Both the position numbers and the translations under genes were made by a program. A DNA stretch of 64,000 nt from Pseudomonas sp. LB-090624 (GTDB lineage: Bacteria > Pseudomonadota > Gammaproteobacteria > Pseudomonadales > Pseudomonadaceae): NCBI RefSeq assembly GCF_003205205.1, contig NZ_QJRL01000002.1, positions 310,001-374,000 of the forward strand, in the 5' to 3' direction. How positions within the stretch are numbered: the first letter of the stretch is position 1; each line of letters begins with the position of its first letter. Positions 33,260-41,950 of this stretch are shown here, in pieces. The notes beneath the pieces were generated by a model that saw only the letters and a list, made by a program, of their open reading frames with translations, was not told where the DNA came from and made no database searches.

Positions 33260-34594
33260 ATGAGCCAGCAATCACAGCAGGAAACCATAAAAGATCTGAT
33301 CGGCGTGGGCTTCGGCCCTTCCAACCTGGCCTTGGCCATTGCCCTGGAAGAACTCGCCGAGTCCCAGGGGCATGCCCTGGACGCGCTGTTCATCGACAAG
33401 CAAGAAGATTACCGCTGGCACGGCGAGACCCTGGCCACCCAGAGCGAGCTGCAGATCTCGTTCCTCAAGGACCTGGTGTCGCTGCGCAACCCCACCAGCC
33501 CCTACAGCTTTGTCAATTATCTGCACCAGAAGCAGCGCTTGGCCGACTTCATCAACCTCGGCACGTTCTACCCTTGCCGCCTGGAGTACAACGACTACCT
33601 GCGCTGGGCCGCCGAACACTTCGCGACCCAGGCGGTGTATGGCCAGGAAGTGCTGCGTATCGAGCCAGAAGTACAGGCCGGCCGGGTCGAACACCTGCGC
33701 TTGGTCTCGCGTGACGCACAAGGCCGCGAATATAGCCGCCGCACCCGTTCGGTGGTGGTCGCCAGCGGCGGTACGCCGAAAATTCCGGAAAAATTCAGCG
33801 CGTTCAAGGACGACCCACGGGTATTTCACCACTCACAATACCTGAGCAGCCTGAACAAGCTGCCCTGTGCGGCCGGCAAGCCAATGCGCATTGCCGTGAT
33901 CGGGTCGGGCCAGAGCGCCGCCGAGGCGTTCATCGACCTCAACGACAGCTACCCGTCGGTCAAGGTCGACATGGTCCTGCGTGGCTCGGCGCTCAAACCC
34001 GCGGATGACAGCCCGTTCGTCAACGAGATTTTCTCGCCCGACTACACCGAACTGGTCTACAACGAGCCGGCCGACCAGCGCAGCAAGCTGCTGGGCGAAT
34101 ACCACAATACCAATTACTCGGTGGTAGACCTCAACCTGATCGAACGTATCTACGGCATCCTTTACCGGCAGAAAGTGGCCCATCAGCACCGCCACAACGT
34201 GCTGTGCCGCCGCCAGGTGGAAGCGGTGGTGGCCACCCGCGAGGGCCTGGAACTGACCCTGCGCGACCTCGCCACCGGCCAGCAGCAAACGCACCGCTAC
34301 GATGCCGTGATTCTCGCCACGGGCTACGAGCGCCGCTCGCACCGTGACCTGCTGGCACCCCTGGCCGGCTACCTGGATGACTTCAACGTCGACCGCAACT
34401 ACCGCATGCTGGCCAGCCCCGACCTGCAGGCCTCGGTGTACCTGCAAGGGTTCTGTGAAAGCAGCCACGGCCTGAGCGACACCCTGCTCTCGGTGCTGCC
34501 GGCGCGTGCCGCAGAAATTGGCCTGGCCCTCTATCAGGACTTGGGGCAGCTGCATGGCAGGGCGCAAGCAGCGGTGGCCCTGACCAGCGCCTGA
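33260..34594 (+). CDS. pvdA: L-ornithine N5-monooxygenase PvdA
   Basis: A 444-residue flavoenzyme that hydroxylates ornithine N5, the first dedicated step of the hydroxamate side chains of pyoverdine. The FAD motif is DLIGVGFGPSNLALAIALEE near the N-terminus, the NADPH motif is RIAVIGSGQSAAEAFIDLND mid-protein, and the ATGY signature lies in DAVILATGYERRS. Start ATG at 33260 has AGGGA upstream. A perfect PvdS box precedes it, so it should be induced under iron limitation. Closed by the terminator at 34619-34652. Confidence 0.95.
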   Translation: MSQQSQQETIKDLIGVGFGPSNLALAIALEELAESQGHALDALFIDKQEDYRWHGETLATQSELQISFLKDLVSLRNPTSPYSFVNYLHQKQRLADFINLGTFYPCRLEYNDYLRWAAEHFATQAVYGQEVLRIEPEVQAGRVEHLRLVSRDAQGREYSRRTRSVVVASGGTPKIPEKFSAFKDDPRVFHHSQYLSSLNKLPCAAGKPMRIAVIGSGQSAAEAFIDLNDSYPSVKVDMVLRGSALKPADDSPFVNEIFSPDYTELVYNEPADQRSKLLGEYHNTNYSVVDLNLIERIYGILYRQKVAHQHRHNVLCRRQVEAVVATREGLELTLRDLATGQQQTHRYDAVILATGYERRSHRDLLAPLAGYLDDFNVDRNYRMLASPDLQASVYLQGFCESSHGLSDTLLSVLPARAAEIGLALYQDLGQLHGRAQAAVALTSA

Positions 34595-34618
34595 CCCCGC
34601 TTTTACCTCTCGCGCAAG

Positions 34619-34652
34619 GCCGGCCTGATCCCTCGTGCACAGGCCGGCTTTT
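34619..34652 (+). terminator. Rho-independent terminator of pvdA
   Basis: GCCGGCCTG pairs with CAGGCCGGC over 9 bp and is followed by TTTT, 25 bp after the pvdA stop. Confidence 0.85.
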
Positions 34653-34689
34653 GTCGTCTGAAACATTTGCTTTCATTTTAAACGGCAGG

Positions 34690-34710
34690 TTTTCGATTCT
34701 CATTCGTCCT
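34690..34710. promoter_or_regulatory. Possible Fur box upstream of fpvG
   Basis: On the minus strand it reads AATGAGAATCG, the strong half of Fur sites (AATGAGAATCATT), in the AT-rich leader about 65-80 bp before the fpvG operon. The second half is degenerate, so the call is tentative; iron control of this operon is expected. Confidence 0.45.
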
Positions 34711-34771
34711 TATCAGTACAGCCCTCTTTGGTTGGGCACATGCTCGACCACTTATTGCAGAAGACCGTCTG

Positions 34772-35965
34772 ATGGCCAAATCACCGAAAAAATCGAAATC
34801 CCGGGTGTGGTTCCTGGTTCACAGTTGGCTAGCGCTACCGATCTGGTTCTTTGTCCTGATCGTCTGCTTCACCGGCATGCTCGCCGTGGTCAGCCAGGAA
34901 ATCGTCTGGCTGGCCGACCCGGCGGTGCGCGCCAACAAGCCAGACGCCGACGTCGAGCGCATGAGCTTTCAGCAGGTACTGGAGGCCTTGAACGAAGCCG
35001 AGCCTGACATGGTGGTGGAGCGCCTGAGCCAGCCGGACGGTTCGCACTTCGCGGTTAAGGCGAATGTCACGCTGCCAGACGGCACCAGCCCAACCTTGTA
35101 TGTAAACCCTTACACCGGCGCCATCCAGGGCAAGACCCCGGACTTCAATTTTGAAGGCTTCACCCGTGCGTTGCACGGTTGGTGGCTGGTGCCGTTCACC
35201 AACGGCTTCAGCTGGGGCTGGTACCTGGTGTCGCTGCTGGGCCTGCCGATGCTGGCGTCGCTGGTCACCGGGCTGGTGGTGTACAAGAAGTTCTGGAAGG
35301 GCTTTTTCAAACCCGTGCGCACCGGCCAAGGTCCGCGGATTTTCTGGGGCGACCTGCACCGCCTGGCCGGGGTATGGTCGATCTGGTTCATCGCAGTCAT
35401 TTCCATCACCGGCATCTGGTTCCTGATCCAGGCGATCCTGTTCGATAATCACATCACCATTTCCAGCCGGCCCATCGTGCCGGTAATCGCCCGTGAAGAA
35501 GTACCACAAACGCCAGACGGCAGCCCGGCCCAGCGCATCGACCTGGATGAAGCGGCGCGCCTTGCCGGCCTGGCGATCCCGGGCCTTGCGATCAACTCCG
35601 TCTCGTTGCCGGCTACCGCCTACAGCCATGTTTCCCTGTCCGGGCCGGGCTGGTACCCGCTGATGTTGCAGAGCGCTTCGGTCAACCCGTACACGCGCAA
35701 TGTCGACAGCCAGTTCCTGATCAGCGACCGCTCGGCACTGGAATTCGTGACCGAATCCATGCGCCCGCTGCACACCGGCGATTTCGGCGGTTTGCCGATC
35801 AAGCTCATCTGGTTCTTCTTCGGCCTCATCCTGACCCTGATGGTCTTCAGTGGCTTGCTGATCTGGACCAAACGCACCGCCCAGGCCTCTGTTGCCGCCC
35901 TCAAGCGTAGCGCGCGCACACCGCGTGGGGCACGTAATGAAACCACCGTGGAGGTGCGCCCATGA
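34772..35965 (+). CDS. fpvG: FpvG, PepSY-domain inner-membrane protein for ferripyoverdine reduction
   Basis: A 397-residue inner-membrane protein with four hydrophobic segments (about residues 13-37, 145-170, 205-230 and 345-370) and periplasmic PepSY-like regions. The opening SRVWFLVHSWLALPIWFFVL and later RALHGWWLVPFTNG with DLHRLAGVWSIWFI carry conserved membrane histidines suited to haem or electron transfer. In P. aeruginosa FpvG reduces ferripyoverdine in the periplasm with FpvH, FpvJ and FpvK. First gene of an eight-gene block in the same order as the P. aeruginosa fpvGHJK-fpvCDEF operon. Confidence 0.88.
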   Translation: MAKSPKKSKSRVWFLVHSWLALPIWFFVLIVCFTGMLAVVSQEIVWLADPAVRANKPDADVERMSFQQVLEALNEAEPDMVVERLSQPDGSHFAVKANVTLPDGTSPTLYVNPYTGAIQGKTPDFNFEGFTRALHGWWLVPFTNGFSWGWYLVSLLGLPMLASLVTGLVVYKKFWKGFFKPVRTGQGPRIFWGDLHRLAGVWSIWFIAVISITGIWFLIQAILFDNHITISSRPIVPVIAREEVPQTPDGSPAQRIDLDEAARLAGLAIPGLAINSVSLPATAYSHVSLSGPGWYPLMLQSASVNPYTRNVDSQFLISDRSALEFVTESMRPLHTGDFGGLPIKLIWFFFGLILTLMVFSGLLIWTKRTAQASVAALKRSARTPRGARNETTVEVRP

Positions 35966-36501
35966 GCCAGGCCCAGGCCCTGCCCACCAGCCCGTTGAAG
36001 CAACTGTGGCTGAAATGGCGCTTTCACCTGAACATCCTGCTGATCCTGATCCCGCTGGGGTTCATGCCCAAGTATTTCGCCGACGCCAAGCTGTTCCGCG
36101 GCGAAGCCGGCCTGGGCGCCACTATCATCAGCGATATCCAGGTCGGCCCCTACCGCCTGAACCTGGCCGAACTGCGTGACGAAGCGCCACGCGCCGACGG
36201 CCCGGCCGGTTACTTCAAGCCGTTCAACGCAGCGCTGTGCAAGGCCTGCATCAAGGACGTCAAGGCCGTTTACCTGCGCATCGGCAAGCCACGCAGCCTG
36301 CGCGCCGCCGGCACCATCTTCTTCGGCGCGCCGTACCACATGGGCACTTCGCTGCCGATCCCGCCACGCACCAAACCTGACGCCCGAATCTGGATCACCC
36401 TGGAAGGCTGGGACGGCAGCATGCACCAGGCATCCGTCCCCCTGGCCAAGGCATCGCCAGCCACTGTGGCCTGGCTCGAGAAACAAGGAGGCAAGAAATG
36501 A
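35962..36501 (+). CDS. fpvH: FpvH, membrane-anchored partner of FpvG
   Basis: A 179-residue protein with one N-terminal membrane helix (about residues 20-38, WRFHLNILLILIPLGFMPKY) and a periplasmic domain with a CKAC pair (FNAALCKACIKDVKAVYLRI) that may hold a redox or metal centre. It overlaps fpvG by 4 bp (ATGA) and fpvJ by 4 bp. In P. aeruginosa the equivalent gene is part of the ferripyoverdine reduction complex. Assigned by order, size and topology. Confidence 0.8.
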   Translation: MSQAQALPTSPLKQLWLKWRFHLNILLILIPLGFMPKYFADAKLFRGEAGLGATIISDIQVGPYRLNLAELRDEAPRADGPAGYFKPFNAALCKACIKDVKAVYLRIGKPRSLRAAGTIFFGAPYHMGTSLPIPPRTKPDARIWITLEGWDGSMHQASVPLAKASPATVAWLEKQGGKK

Positions 36502-36818
36502 ACTACCTGCTGCGAACCCTCACCCTGCCCCTGCTGGCGCTGGCCGCCGGCCCCGCCCTGGCTCACAACCCGATGTGTGAATGCGAAGAACTGGCCGGCG
36601 GCCAGGTCAAGTGCACCGGTGGCTTCTCGGATGGCAGCGGTGCCGCCGGGGTAACCCTGGACGTGATCGGCTATGACGAGCAGGTGCTGGTCGGTGGCAA
36701 GCTCGGTGATGATTCGACCTTGACCTTCAAGCGCCCTGACGGCGAATTCTACGTGCTGTTCGATGCCGGCCCCGGGCACGTGGTGGAAGTCGACTACGCC
36801 GATATTGCCCAGCCATGA
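36498..36818 (+). CDS. fpvJ: FpvJ, small periplasmic protein of the pyoverdine operon
   Basis: A 106-residue protein: signal peptide (about residues 1-22, ending PALA) and mature part beginning HNPMCECEELAGGQVKCTGG, with three Cys and a leading His that may bind metal. Its length and position between fpvH and fpvK match P. aeruginosa FpvJ. It overlaps both neighbours by 4 bp, so the operon is tightly coupled. Confidence 0.8.
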   Translation: MNYLLRTLTLPLLALAAGPALAHNPMCECEELAGGQVKCTGGFSDGSGAAGVTLDVIGYDEQVLVGGKLGDDSTLTFKRPDGEFYVLFDAGPGHVVEVDYADIAQP

Positions 36819-37384
36819 GCCGCGCCCAAGTGATTCGCCCGGCCGGTGCCGGGCACGAAACCCTGTACGTGTTGCTGACCAGCCTGCTGATCGTGGCGCT
36901 GGCAGCCGGCGTGGTGCTGTTGCGTGGTGAGCGCGAGGACGAACAGGCCATTGCCAGCCACCAGATCGACGCCCGCCGCAACCTCACCGCCGCCGAACAA
37001 GGCCTGTACACCGACCTGCGGGTGGCCTTCGACGAGATCCAGCTGCTGCGCGAAGAAAACGCCGTTGCCCCCAGCGTTAAAGCCTTGGCCGAAGAAGGCC
37101 TGCCGCCGTTCGTGGTGGATGCCGGCAGCCAGAGCCGCGGTGATCACCAATGGTCATGGCTGGAAACCGGCGCCTACCTGGGCCGCAGCCACGCACCCGA
37201 GGTTGCCGGCAGCCTGCTGCTGATTCTGCCGGCCGACAGCACTGGCGAGGCCGATATCTGGCTGCGTCGCGACAGCGCCGCCGTCATGCCGGACGATCTT
37301 GGCCAGGCCGCTCTGATCGCTGCCGGCTGGCAGCAGGTGGTCAGCCACTATGACGCCGGGGTTACCCGCGAACACCGTCACTGA
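36815..37384 (+). CDS. fpvK: FpvK, single-pass membrane protein of the pyoverdine operon
   Basis: A 189-residue protein with one membrane helix (about residues 16-38, ETLYVLLTSLLIVALAAGVV) and a periplasmic domain with no obvious catalytic motif. Position, size and a 4-bp overlap with fpvJ fit FpvK (DUF6162-type). It ends 16 bp before fpvC. The equivalent protein helps stabilise the iron-reduction complex in P. aeruginosa. Confidence 0.8.
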   Translation: MSRAQVIRPAGAGHETLYVLLTSLLIVALAAGVVLLRGEREDEQAIASHQIDARRNLTAAEQGLYTDLRVAFDEIQLLREENAVAPSVKALAEEGLPPFVVDAGSQSRGDHQWSWLETGAYLGRSHAPEVAGSLLLILPADSTGEADIWLRRDSAAVMPDDLGQAALIAAGWQQVVSHYDAGVTREHRH

Positions 37385-37400
37385 ACCCAAGGACTCTCCC

Positions 37401-38303
37401 ATGTTCCGCTCCGCCCTCGCCCTGCTCCTGGCCCTTGCCCTGCCGACACTGGCCCTGGCCGATAATGGCAAGCCGCTGCGTATCGGCATCACCCTGCACC
37501 CTTACTACAGTTACGTGAGCAACATCGTCGGCGACAAAGCCGAAGTGGTACCGCTGATACCGGCGGGCTTCAACCCGCATGCCTATGAGCCACGGGCGGA
37601 GGACATCAAACGCATCGGCTCGCTGGACGTAGTGGTACTCAACGGCGTCGGCCATGACGACTTCGCCGACCGCATGATCGCGGCCAGCGAAAAGCCCGAC
37701 ATCGCCACCATCGAGGCCAACCAGAACGTACCGTTGTTGGCGGCCACCGGCATTGCTGCGCGCGGCGCCGGCAAGGTCGTCAACCCGCACACGTTCCTGT
37801 CCATCAGCACCACCATCGCCCAGGTCAACAACATCGCCCGCGAGCTGGGCAAGCTCGACCCGGACAATGCCAAGCTGTACACGCAAAATGCCCGTGCCTA
37901 CGCCAAGCGCCTGCGCGCCCTGCGTGCCGACGCACTGGCCAAGGTCACCGAGGCCCCCAGCGCCACCTTCCGCGTTGCCACCATCCATGCCGCCTACGAC
38001 TATCTGGTACGCGACTTCGGCCTGGAGGTGACCGCCGTGGTCGAACCGGCGCATGGCATCGAACCAAGCCCGGCGCAGCTGAAGAAAACCATCGATCAGC
38101 TCAAGGCGCTGGATGTACGGGTTATTTTCTCGGAAATGGATTTCCCCTCAGCCTATGTCGAGACCATCCAGCGCGAATCCGGCGTGCGTCTGTACCCGCT
38201 GACGCATATTTCCTACGGTGAATACACCAAGGAAAAGTACGAAGTGGAGATGAAGCGCAACCTCGACACGGTGGTCCGCGCCATCCAGGAGAACCGCGCA
38301 TGA
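37401..38303 (+). CDS. fpvC: FpvC, periplasmic metal-binding protein (ZnuA/MntC-like)
   Basis: A 300-residue cluster A-I solute-binding protein: signal peptide (about residues 1-20), GITLHPYYSYVSNIVGDKAE with the first metal-site His, PAGFNPHAYEPRAEDI with the second, IHAAYDYLVRDFGLEVTAVV and a final acidic ligand near IFSEMDFPS. In P. aeruginosa FpvC and FpvF bind pyoverdine and the released iron in the periplasm and feed the FpvDE transporter. The ATG at 37401 gives the signal peptide; the gene overlaps fpvD by 4 bp. Confidence 0.88.
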   Translation: MFRSALALLLALALPTLALADNGKPLRIGITLHPYYSYVSNIVGDKAEVVPLIPAGFNPHAYEPRAEDIKRIGSLDVVVLNGVGHDDFADRMIAASEKPDIATIEANQNVPLLAATGIAARGAGKVVNPHTFLSISTTIAQVNNIARELGKLDPDNAKLYTQNARAYAKRLRALRADALAKVTEAPSATFRVATIHAAYDYLVRDFGLEVTAVVEPAHGIEPSPAQLKKTIDQLKALDVRVIFSEMDFPSAYVETIQRESGVRLYPLTHISYGEYTKEKYEVEMKRNLDTVVRAIQENRA

Positions 38304-39046
38304 CCGCCGCCGCCAACCTGGCTGCCGCCTGTGGGCCGCGCATCGAGTTTACCGGCATCGACCTGACCTTGGGCCGCACCCGCATCCTCGAACAGGTCAG
38401 CTTCAGCGTGGCCGCTGGCAGCGTGCATGCCATCGTCGGCCCGAACGGCGGCGGCAAGAGCTCGCTGATCAAGACCCTGCTCGGGCAGATGCCGCACCAG
38501 GGCCAACTGACCCTGCACTGGCCAACGGAGCGCGAAGTGATTGGCTACGTGCCCCAGGCGCTGGAGTTCGACCGCGGCCTGCCGATGACCGTCGACGACT
38601 TCATGGCCGCCATGTGCCAGCGCCGGCCGGCCTTTCTCGGCCTGTCACGGCGTGTACAGCCGGCCATCGATGCCGCGCTGGCGCGGGTCGGCATGCTCGA
38701 CAAGCGCAAGCGGCGCATGGGCGCGTTGTCTGGCGGTGAACGCCAGCGCGTGCTGTTGGCCCAGGGTCTGATCCCCGAGCCGCAGCTGCTGGTGCTGGAC
38801 GAGCCGATGTCGGCGCTCGACGAAGCGGGTATCCAGGTGTTCGAACAGCTGCTGCTGGGCTGGCGGCAGGCGGGTACCACCGTGCTGTGGATCGAGCATG
38901 ATCTGGCAGCTGTGCTGCGCCTGGCCGACCGTGTGACTGGCCTGAGCCGCCAGGTGCTGTTCGACGCCCCGCCCGCCCAGGCCCTGACCCCCGAGCGCCT
39001 GCTCGGCCTGTTCTCCGTTCACCCGCGTAGCGAGAGCCTTGCCTGA
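38300..39046 (+). CDS. fpvD: FpvD, ABC transporter ATPase
   Basis: A 248-residue nucleotide-binding protein. Walker A is GPNGGGKSSLI, the signature is LSGGERQRVLLAQG, and Walker B is LLVLDEPMSALDE, with the switch His in LWIEHDLAAV. It powers FpvE for iron uptake after pyoverdine reduction. Overlaps fpvC (4 bp) and shares one base with the fpvE start. Confidence 0.92.
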   Translation: MTAAANLAAACGPRIEFTGIDLTLGRTRILEQVSFSVAAGSVHAIVGPNGGGKSSLIKTLLGQMPHQGQLTLHWPTEREVIGYVPQALEFDRGLPMTVDDFMAAMCQRRPAFLGLSRRVQPAIDAALARVGMLDKRKRRMGALSGGERQRVLLAQGLIPEPQLLVLDEPMSALDEAGIQVFEQLLLGWRQAGTTVLWIEHDLAAVLRLADRVTGLSRQVLFDAPPAQALTPERLLGLFSVHPRSESLA

Positions 39047-39945
39047 TGAGTTTCGAAACCTTTCGCCAAACGGTCCAGGACTGGGCCACTGTCGGCTACC
39101 TGCCCGAGGCGCTGGCCTACGGCTTCGTGGTCAACGCGCTGCTGGCCGGCCTGATGATCGGCCCGGTACTGGGGGGCCTGGGCACCCTCGTGGTGGTCAA
39201 GCGCTTTGCCTTTTTCTCCGAAGCCGTTGGCCATGCAGCGCTGACCGGGGTCGCAATCGGCATCCTGCTGGGTGAGCCCTACACCGGCCCTTACGGCAGC
39301 CTGTTCGGTTACTGCCTGCTGTTCGGCATCCTGCTCAACTTCCTGCGCAACCGCACCGGGCTATCGCCGGACACACTGATCGGCGTGTTCCTGTCGGTGT
39401 CGCTGGCGCTGGGCGCGAGCCTGCTGTTGATGCTGGCAGGCAAGATCAATGTGCATATCCTCGAAAACGTATTGTTCGGCTCGGTGCTGACCGTCAGTGG
39501 CCAGGACCTGGTGGTGCTGGGCATCGTCGCGGTGTTGGTGCTGGCGCTGGCCCTACCGCTGTACAACCGCATCATGCTGGCCAGTTTCAACCCGCAACTG
39601 GCCGCCGTGCGCGGGGTAGCCGTGAAAACCCTGGACTATCTGTTCGTGGTGCTGGTGACCTTGGTGACCGTAGCGGCAGTGAAGGTGATCGGGGCGATCC
39701 TGGTCGGTGCGCTGCTGGTGATCCCTGCCGCCGCGGCACGCCTGGTCAGCCAGTCGCTGAAAGGCTTTTTCTTCCTGTCGGTGCTGATCGCGACCATCAG
39801 CACCCTGTTCGGCATCCTGCTGCCGATCATTTTCGATCTGCCGGTGCCATCGGGCGCCGCGATCATCCTGGTCGCCGGCATTTGCTTCGCCCTGGCCGCC
39901 CTGGCCCGCGCCCTCGTTCCCCGCCTGCAAGGAAACCCGGCATGA
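39046..39945 (+). CDS. fpvE: FpvE, ABC transporter permease (ZnuB-like)
   Basis: A 299-residue hydrophobic protein with about eight membrane helices of the ABC-3 (ZnuB/MntB) family, including GPVLGGLGTLVVVKRFAFFS near residue 45 and VIGAILVGALLVIPAAAARL near 215, the latter family-typical. It is the membrane channel for the iron released from ferripyoverdine. Overlaps fpvF by 4 bp. Confidence 0.92.
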   Translation: MSFETFRQTVQDWATVGYLPEALAYGFVVNALLAGLMIGPVLGGLGTLVVVKRFAFFSEAVGHAALTGVAIGILLGEPYTGPYGSLFGYCLLFGILLNFLRNRTGLSPDTLIGVFLSVSLALGASLLLMLAGKINVHILENVLFGSVLTVSGQDLVVLGIVAVLVLALALPLYNRIMLASFNPQLAAVRGVAVKTLDYLFVVLVTLVTVAAVKVIGAILVGALLVIPAAAARLVSQSLKGFFFLSVLIATISTLFGILLPIIFDLPVPSGAAIILVAGICFALAALARALVPRLQGNPA

Positions 39946-40805
39946 ACCTCAAACACCTGACCCTGGCACTAGCCCTGGCCGGCCTGCCGTCGCTGTCTTT
40001 CGCCACGCAGGTGCTGACCACCCTGCCCGTCACCCACAGCCTGGCCAGCGTCCTGCTCGACGGCACAACGGTGCAGCTCAAGCGGGCGGCACCGGCCAAC
40101 CTCCCAGCCAGCCGCCAGCCGTCGTATTTCAGCGGGCGTGGCGGCGCCAGCCTGGACAAGGCGGCGCAACAGGCCGACGCGGTGATCGGGGTGCGTTCGA
40201 TCTGGCGTGACGACCCGCTGTACCCCATGGCCAGGCGCAGCAATATCCGCATTGTCGAGATCGATGCCGCCCGGCCGGTGGATGGCGCCCTGCCCGGTAT
40301 CGCGGTGAGTGGTGACGATGCCTATGGCGCCTACCCCTGGCTCAACCCGACCAACCTTGGGCGCATGGCCGACGTGGTGGCCAATGATCTGGAGCGCCTG
40401 GCGCCTGGCGACAAAGCGAAGATCCAGGACAACCTGGCCGGGCTCAAGCGCCAGCTGCTGGCGCTTGCGGCCAACAGCCAGACACGCCTGGCCAAGGTCG
40501 ACAACCTGACCGTGGTGAGCCTGTCGGAGCGGCTGGGTTATCTGGCCAGCGGGTTGAACCTGGACGTGGTCGAACAGCCGCTGCCGGCCGAATGGGATGC
40601 GGCCGCGCTGAAGGCCTTGGAGGAAAACCTGAAGGCACAGGATGTGGCGCTGGTGCTGCACCACCGGCAGCCGGAGGCTGGGGTGGCCGAAGTGATCAAG
40701 GCGGCCGGGGCGAAGCTGGTGGTGGTGGACAGCGACCCTGAGGATGCGTTTGCCGGCTTGAAGGCCAGCGTCGATCAGGTAGTGGAGGCATTGGGCGAAA
40801 GCTGA
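39942..40805 (+). CDS. fpvF: FpvF, second periplasmic binding protein of the pyoverdine operon
   Basis: A 287-residue protein with a signal peptide (about residues 1-21, LTLALALAGLPSLSFA) and the ZnuA-like two-lobe pattern (VLTTLPVTHSLASVLLDG, then YPWLNPTNLGRMADVVANDL, VALVLHHRQPEAGVAEVIKA). In P. aeruginosa FpvF pairs with FpvC in binding pyoverdine in the periplasm. Last gene of the operon, closed by the hairpin at 40812-40857. Confidence 0.86.
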   Translation: MNLKHLTLALALAGLPSLSFATQVLTTLPVTHSLASVLLDGTTVQLKRAAPANLPASRQPSYFSGRGGASLDKAAQQADAVIGVRSIWRDDPLYPMARRSNIRIVEIDAARPVDGALPGIAVSGDDAYGAYPWLNPTNLGRMADVVANDLERLAPGDKAKIQDNLAGLKRQLLALAANSQTRLAKVDNLTVVSLSERLGYLASGLNLDVVEQPLPAEWDAAALKALEENLKAQDVALVLHHRQPEAGVAEVIKAAGAKLVVVDSDPEDAFAGLKASVDQVVEALGES

Positions 40806-40811
40806 AAGCGG

Positions 40812-40857
40812 CGGTGCCGGCCTTCTCGCGGGCAAGCCCGCGAAACGGCCGGCACCG
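40812..40857. terminator. Bidirectional hairpin with REP core after fpvF
   Basis: CGGTGCCGGCC (40812-40822) pairs with GGCCGGCACCG (40847-40857) around a REP core CTCGCGGGCAAGCCCGCGA. It ends both the fpv operon and the convergent DUF1615 gene. Confidence 0.75.
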
Positions 40858-40867
40858 GTAACCGCTG

Positions 40868-41950
40868 CTAGCGCTTCATGCATCGCCGATAACGCTCATC
40901 AACCCGCCCCGCAAACCACGCTGTGGTCAGCTTGCGGGTGATCTTCGGGCTCTTCAGCTGGATCCCCGGCAGCACCGCCCGCGGTACCGGCTTGGCGGCA
41001 GCAGCATCGGCCAGGCTAAACACCCCCCTGTACAGCTTGCTGTCCTCGAATGCCAGGCTGTCACCGTCTTCCAGCTGGCTACGGATTTGCGGGTTGCGCA
41101 GGCCCAGCTTCACGCCCACTTTGCGCGCCGCCATTTCGGTCGTGCCCGGCATGATCGAACCCGGTGCAATCAGGTCGCCGTCCAGCGCCAGCTGCACGCC
41201 AGCCACCTTGCTCAGGGCCGCCTGAAACGCCGCATTACGGCTGGCGTACCAGCCCGCGTTGAAATCGGCGAAGCGATACAGCTGGCGCTCGTAGCTGGCC
41301 GGGTACCCCAACAAGTGGGCGATACCGAAGTACATACCGCCACGCCGGCTGAACACCTCCTGGCGGATGCTACCATCGTGGCTGTACGGGTAATCCTGTG
41401 CATGCTTTTCGGCAAAATCGATACTCACCTGCATCGGCCCGCCGGTATGCACCGGGTTGAGCCCGCCAAGCAAGGTCTTGCCCAGTGGGACGCGAGCGAT
41501 GACTTCATCGTACAACTCGCTCAGCTGCCTTTCGCTACGCACCGCCTGTAACCGCTGCTGGTAGCTCTGACCGTTGCCTGACGGCGTCTTCAGCGCACCC
41601 TCGACCAGCAGCTTGGGGATATGCAAACGCGCGGCGCGGCGGTCGATTTCATCGCGGGCAATACGCCCCAGGTTGGGCACCTGGGGGTCGGCAGTGAAGG
41701 TTGATTCCTGTTCGGTCACCGCCAGCACGGCGCACAGGTTGCTCTTGCTCGGGGCAATGCGCTGGGCTTCGAAGGCTACCTGGATATCCCTGGCCCAACC
41801 CTCGCGATCCTTGGCCTGGGCAGGTAGCAGCCGCAGCAGCTGGGCGCGAACCTTGACGGGGTCCGCTTCGGGGGCCTCCTCGCGGCGCCCGGCACAGCCT
41901 TGCAGCAGCGCCAGGGCCATCAAGCCACTGGCCAGTAACCGGCCGTTCAG
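40868..41950 (-). CDS. DUF1615 lipoprotein (probable CTG start)
   Basis: About 360 residues. With a CTG at 41950 as start the N-terminus reads NGRLLASGLMALALLQGCAG, a proper lipoprotein signal with the lipobox LQGC; TTG/ATG starts at 41923/41920 would leave only 8-9 residues before the Cys and no positive charge. The CTG overlaps the stop of the upstream isochorismatase gene (CTGA), typical of coupled translation. The body (LCAVLAVTEQESTFTADPQV, GLNPVHTGGPMQVSIDFAEK, YFGIAHLLGYPASYERQLY) matches DUF1615, which looks lysozyme-like with Glu in TEQES. Cell-wall function is inferred. Start choice is moderately certain. Confidence 0.8.
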   Translation of the reverse strand: MNGRLLASGLMALALLQGCAGRREEAPEADPVKVRAQLLRLLPAQAKDREGWARDIQVAFEAQRIAPSKSNLCAVLAVTEQESTFTADPQVPNLGRIARDEIDRRAARLHIPKLLVEGALKTPSGNGQSYQQRLQAVRSERQLSELYDEVIARVPLGKTLLGGLNPVHTGGPMQVSIDFAEKHAQDYPYSHDGSIRQEVFSRRGGMYFGIAHLLGYPASYERQLYRFADFNAGWYASRNAAFQAALSKVAGVQLALDGDLIAPGSIMPGTTEMAARKVGVKLGLRNPQIRSQLEDGDSLAFEDSKLYRGVFSLADAAAAKPVPRAVLPGIQLKSPKITRKLTTAWFAGRVDERYRRCMKR

